Part shown: positions 61,816-64,000 of the stretch, piece by piece | How the letters are laid out: each line of letters starts with the position of its first letter | Numbering within the stretch: the first letter of the stretch is position 1 | Origin: JAEUKA01 sp044228505 | Lineage (GTDB): Bacteria > Myxococcota_A > Polyangia > Palsa-1104 > JAEUJZ01 | Length of the DNA: 64,000 bases | Direction: 5' to 3' | Assembly (NCBI GenBank): GCA_044228505.1 | Contig: JBGAUT010000008.1 | Span: 124,001 to 188,000, forward strand | Translations under genes and position numbers: made by a program | Notes under the pieces: model-generated | What the model was told of the DNA's origin: nothing | Databases searched by the model: none | What the model saw: only the letters and a program-made list of their open reading frames with translations

Positions 61816-63357
61816 ATGTTCGCCCGTCTGACGGTGCTTCTGTTCTGCGCGTTTCTGCTGCTCTCGGGCCGCGAGCCGCCCTGGGCTGATGCCAACATCG
61901 CGTACCAGACCACGCAGTCGATCGTCGATCGCCATGAGCTGGCGATCTCCCTGAACGCGCCCTCGTACTTTTTTGTCGAGCGCTCGGGCAAAAAGTACGG
62001 CTTTGCCACCCTGGGGACCGCGCTCGGGCAGGTGCCAAGCTATCTGACCTACAAAGCGCTGCGGCGGCTGCCCGGTCTGCCGCAGGCCCCGTGGTTTGCG
62101 TTTGCCTCGCATCTTTCGTCGGCACTGTGGATGGCCATGGCGATCGCGCTGTTTGCCCGCATGGCGCAGAGGTACGGTGCCTCGCCCCGCCTGGCGATTG
62201 GGCTGTCGCTGCTGCTCGCCTTTGCCACGCTGTGCCTGGTCTATGCCCGCAGCTCGTACGGAGAAGCGCTCCAGACCCTTCTGCTGACGTGGTTTGTCGA
62301 TCTGGCCCTGCAAGTCAGTGAGCAACCCTCCCGAGGCCGCCTGCTTCTCACCGGGCTGGGCGCGGGCCTGCTCCTCAACGCCAAGCTGGTCTATGCGCCG
62401 GTGATCCTCATCGGCCTGGGCTGCTATCTGCTCGCTCAGCACAGGCGGGGACTTGGCCCACTCGTCCGTGACCTACTGCTCGCCAGCCTGGGGGCCCTGC
62501 CCGGCTTGGCGCTGCTGCTCGCCCACAACTACGTCAAGACCGGCCACCCGCTGCGCACCGGCTATCAGTCCGGGCAGCTTGGCCTGCTGGATGGCAACTT
62601 GCTCGCCGGGCTGCATGGCCTCTTTTTGTCACCGGGTCGAGGTCTGTTCTTCTATGCGCCGCCCCTGGTCCTGAGCCTGCTCGGAATCGGTCACGCCGCT
62701 CGGACGCAGCGCCGCCTGACGTGGCTGGTGCTTGGCACCGTGGCGACCGTGGCCGCGATCTCGGCCAAGTATCCGGTGTGGCACGGCGGCTACTGTTTTG
62801 GGCCGCGCTACTTGGTGCCGCTGATTCCGCTCGTGATGCTGCTGGCCGTTCCATGGCTTTCGCACCTTGGGCAGACCCAGCGCAGCCGCTTGGTGCTCGC
62901 GGTCGCGCTCACCGGATCGCTCGGTGCGGGCGTGGCCGGACTGGGCAGTGCGCTGTACTGGGATCACTACTGCCGCGTCCTTGCGGCGGTGCAGCGGCAA
63001 GCCTTTCACCCGATGTGGAGCGAAGACCACCACGCCTTCGGCTACTACATCCCGCAGTTTTCGCCGATCTCGGGCCACCTGTGGATGCTGCGCCACCTGC
63101 TCCGCCACGATCCCGACCTCCACCGCGACGCGCCGTGGAAACAGCTCCTGCCCGCCCAGCTCGATCTGCGCGACGAGTTTGCCCGCCTGCGCATCGATCT
63201 ATGGACCCGCGACTGGCTCTACGGCCCGCACAAACGGTACGGCCTTACGATCTACGCGCTGCTGGTGCTGGGAATCGGGCTGTCGACCTGGGGACTGTCG
63301 AGATCCCTCCGCCGCGAACGGGCGGAGGCTGCGGAACGCGTGACCGCTCAGCCGTAG
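61816..63357 (+). CDS. Polytopic membrane protein, GT-C glycosyltransferase-like
   Basis: 513 residues with 10-12 TM helices. The first loop reads GREPPWADANIAYQTTQSIVDRHELAIS, with an acidic residue pair where GT-C enzymes keep their catalytic Asp. Later loops contain AHNYVKTGHPLRTGYQ and WHGGYCFGPRYLVPLIPL, a pattern often seen in dolichyl-phosphate-mannose-type and ArnT-like transferases. It probably uses a polyprenyl-phosphate sugar donor to modify something outside the cell. The C-terminus is basic and cytosolic. It converges on and overlaps the edge gene by 10 bp. Confidence 0.7.
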   Translation: MFARLTVLLFCAFLLLSGREPPWADANIAYQTTQSIVDRHELAISLNAPSYFFVERSGKKYGFATLGTALGQVPSYLTYKALRRLPGLPQAPWFAFASHLSSALWMAMAIALFARMAQRYGASPRLAIGLSLLLAFATLCLVYARSSYGEALQTLLLTWFVDLALQVSEQPSRGRLLLTGLGAGLLLNAKLVYAPVILIGLGCYLLAQHRRGLGPLVRDLLLASLGALPGLALLLAHNYVKTGHPLRTGYQSGQLGLLDGNLLAGLHGLFLSPGRGLFFYAPPLVLSLLGIGHAARTQRRLTWLVLGTVATVAAISAKYPVWHGGYCFGPRYLVPLIPLVMLLAVPWLSHLGQTQRSRLVLAVALTGSLGAGVAGLGSALYWDHYCRVLAAVQRQAFHPMWSEDHHAFGYYIPQFSPISGHLWMLRHLLRHDPDLHRDAPWKQLLPAQLDLRDEFARLRIDLWTRDWLYGPHKRYGLTIYALLVLGIGLSTWGLSRSLRRERAEAAERVTAQP

Positions 63358-64000
63358 ACGGCGAGGCCGACGTTGAGGCGGTTTTGGGCGGCGATCTCGC
63401 AGACGACGCGCAGCTCGGCCCAGGCGAGCAGCAGGCGCTCGATGTCCTTCTGGCTCTTCTGCTCCCAGTCGCTGCGCCACTTGAGGTATTCCTCCTCGAC
63501 CACGTCGTCGCCGACCTTGGCCGAATACAGCGCCCGGCAGAACTTTTCGAGCCGCTGCCCGAGGCGATTGGCGTCAAAGCTTCGCGCCAGCTCGAGGATG
63601 CGATCCGGCTTGAGCAAAAACACCGCGCCATCGTAGGGCTGACCCGGCTTGGCCCACGGCACCAGCGCGCCGATCTCTTCCGGCCCGATGTTTTCAAACA
63701 GCGGACCGTAGCCACCCGGCGGCTTCGGACACGGCAGCACTTCGATCATGGCATCGAGCACGCTCGCCATCTCTTCGAGATCCTCGGCGTCATCGGCGTC
63801 AATGATCGGCGTTGCGTCGCCAATGCTCAGGATCGACAGCAGCTTGCCATCGAGAAACTTCAGGGTATCGCCACCGGCAAACACGCCCGCGTGCGACAGC
63901 GCCAGAAGTTCAAAGGCATGGGTGTGCCACGCCGGGTGATCTTTGGCTTGTCCGAGCGGCTGCTGGTGTCCCGACAGCGCCTTCGCGGTGGGATCGCGCA
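63348..64000 (-). CDS. Hypothetical protein, 5' end beyond the window
   Basis: The frame is open from its stop at 63348 to the right edge of the window, giving at least 217 residues; a GTG at 63884 is internal, not a demonstrated start. The sequence entering from the edge reads HPAWHTHAFELLALSHAGVFAGGDTLKFLDGK, followed by DADDAEDLEEMASVLDAMIEVLPC and a helical C-terminal half (WRSDWEQKSQKDIERLLLAWAELRVVCEIAAQ). No family is recognised. No membrane segment is seen in the available part. Confidence 0.7.
   Translation of the reverse strand, partial: RDPTAKALSGHQQPLGQAKDHPAWHTHAFELLALSHAGVFAGGDTLKFLDGKLLSILSIGDATPIIDADDAEDLEEMASVLDAMIEVLPCPKPPGGYGPLFENIGPEEIGALVPWAKPGQPYDGAVFLLKPDRILELARSFDANRLGQRLEKFCRALYSAKVGDDVVEEEYLKWRSDWEQKSQKDIERLLLAWAELRVVCEIAAQNRLNVGLAVYG

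Noticed and set aside
61013..62125. Minus-strand 370-codon frame rich in Ala/Gly
   Set aside because: Composition is the typical artefact of GC-rich DNA opposite or out of frame to real genes; it overlaps the phosphoesterase and the GT-C gene.

Overview
The window is about 64 kb of densely coding, GC-rich bacterial DNA. Several independent signs point to a myxobacterium-like organism (Myxococcota, the former Deltaproteobacteria). There are C-terminal Cys/TM/Arg anchors of the MYXO-CTERM kind, an OmpA protein with thrombospondin type 3 repeats, FG-GAP and beta-propeller lipoproteins, and a Ser/Thr kinase with a PEGA-type tail. There is also an imuA-imuB-dnaE2 mutasome with a perfect match to the published Myxococcus xanthus LexA box. 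No rRNA, tRNA, CRISPR array, phage or complete insertion sequence was seen.

Layout. 1-11 kb: an SDR oxidoreductase, an MFS transporter and a run of envelope proteins (OmpA/TSP3, two proteins with C-terminal sorting signals, an outer-membrane beta-barrel candidate), with a lone biotin carrier protein between them. 10.4-17.3 kb: an FHA-domain operon that includes an easily missed 55-codon membrane peptide, a MarR regulator with a near-perfect palindrome in front of it, an ECF sigma/anti-sigma pair, a TPR lytic transglycosylase and a dienelactone hydrolase. 17.3-22.9 kb: the SOS mutasome imuA-imuB-dnaE2. 23-40 kb: a mixed stretch of lipoproteins, a 1277-residue membrane protein of unknown function, an rRNA methyltransferase, HIT protein, homoserine-kinase-like protein, dCMP deaminase, PlsC acyltransferase and a PEGA kinase. 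40.1-43.8 kb: a DUF2007-like protein, a PPDK-like protein with a strongly shortened C-terminal domain, and a cystathionine gamma-synthase family enzyme.

43.8-58.2 kb is the metabolic core. carA-carB and the trans-sulfuration enzyme lie on the minus strand. Divergently, argG - P-loop gene - argC - argD - argF' - argB - argE - argH - argR form one tightly overlapping plus-strand operon. ArgR-type half-sites (TGCAT/ATGCA) sit at both ends of the divergent carA/argG region. The transcarbamylase is not an ordinary ornithine transcarbamylase: it has the N-acylornithine type HCLPVRRN motif. The residue that separates acetyl- from succinyl-specific enzymes (Glu92 in Xanthomonas) is Val here, and the Asn185 equivalent is Pro, so an N-succinylated arginine pathway is predicted. 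No N-acylglutamate synthase of a known family is in the operon, but an uncharacterised P-loop protein sits between argG and argC.

The most unusual non-coding structure fills the gap between carB and the trans-sulfuration gene (43857-44083). Six copies of the 16-bp palindrome GATGTCC-NN-GGACATC (the last degenerate) are spaced 42, 42, 43, 42 and 42 bp apart, four helical turns each, with conserved spacer DNA. It looks like a phased operator array or a set of recombinase/transposase sites, and nothing else in the window explains it. The right end holds an EF-G paralogue, a membrane-anchored metallophosphoesterase, a polytopic GT-C-like protein and a gene cut by the window edge.
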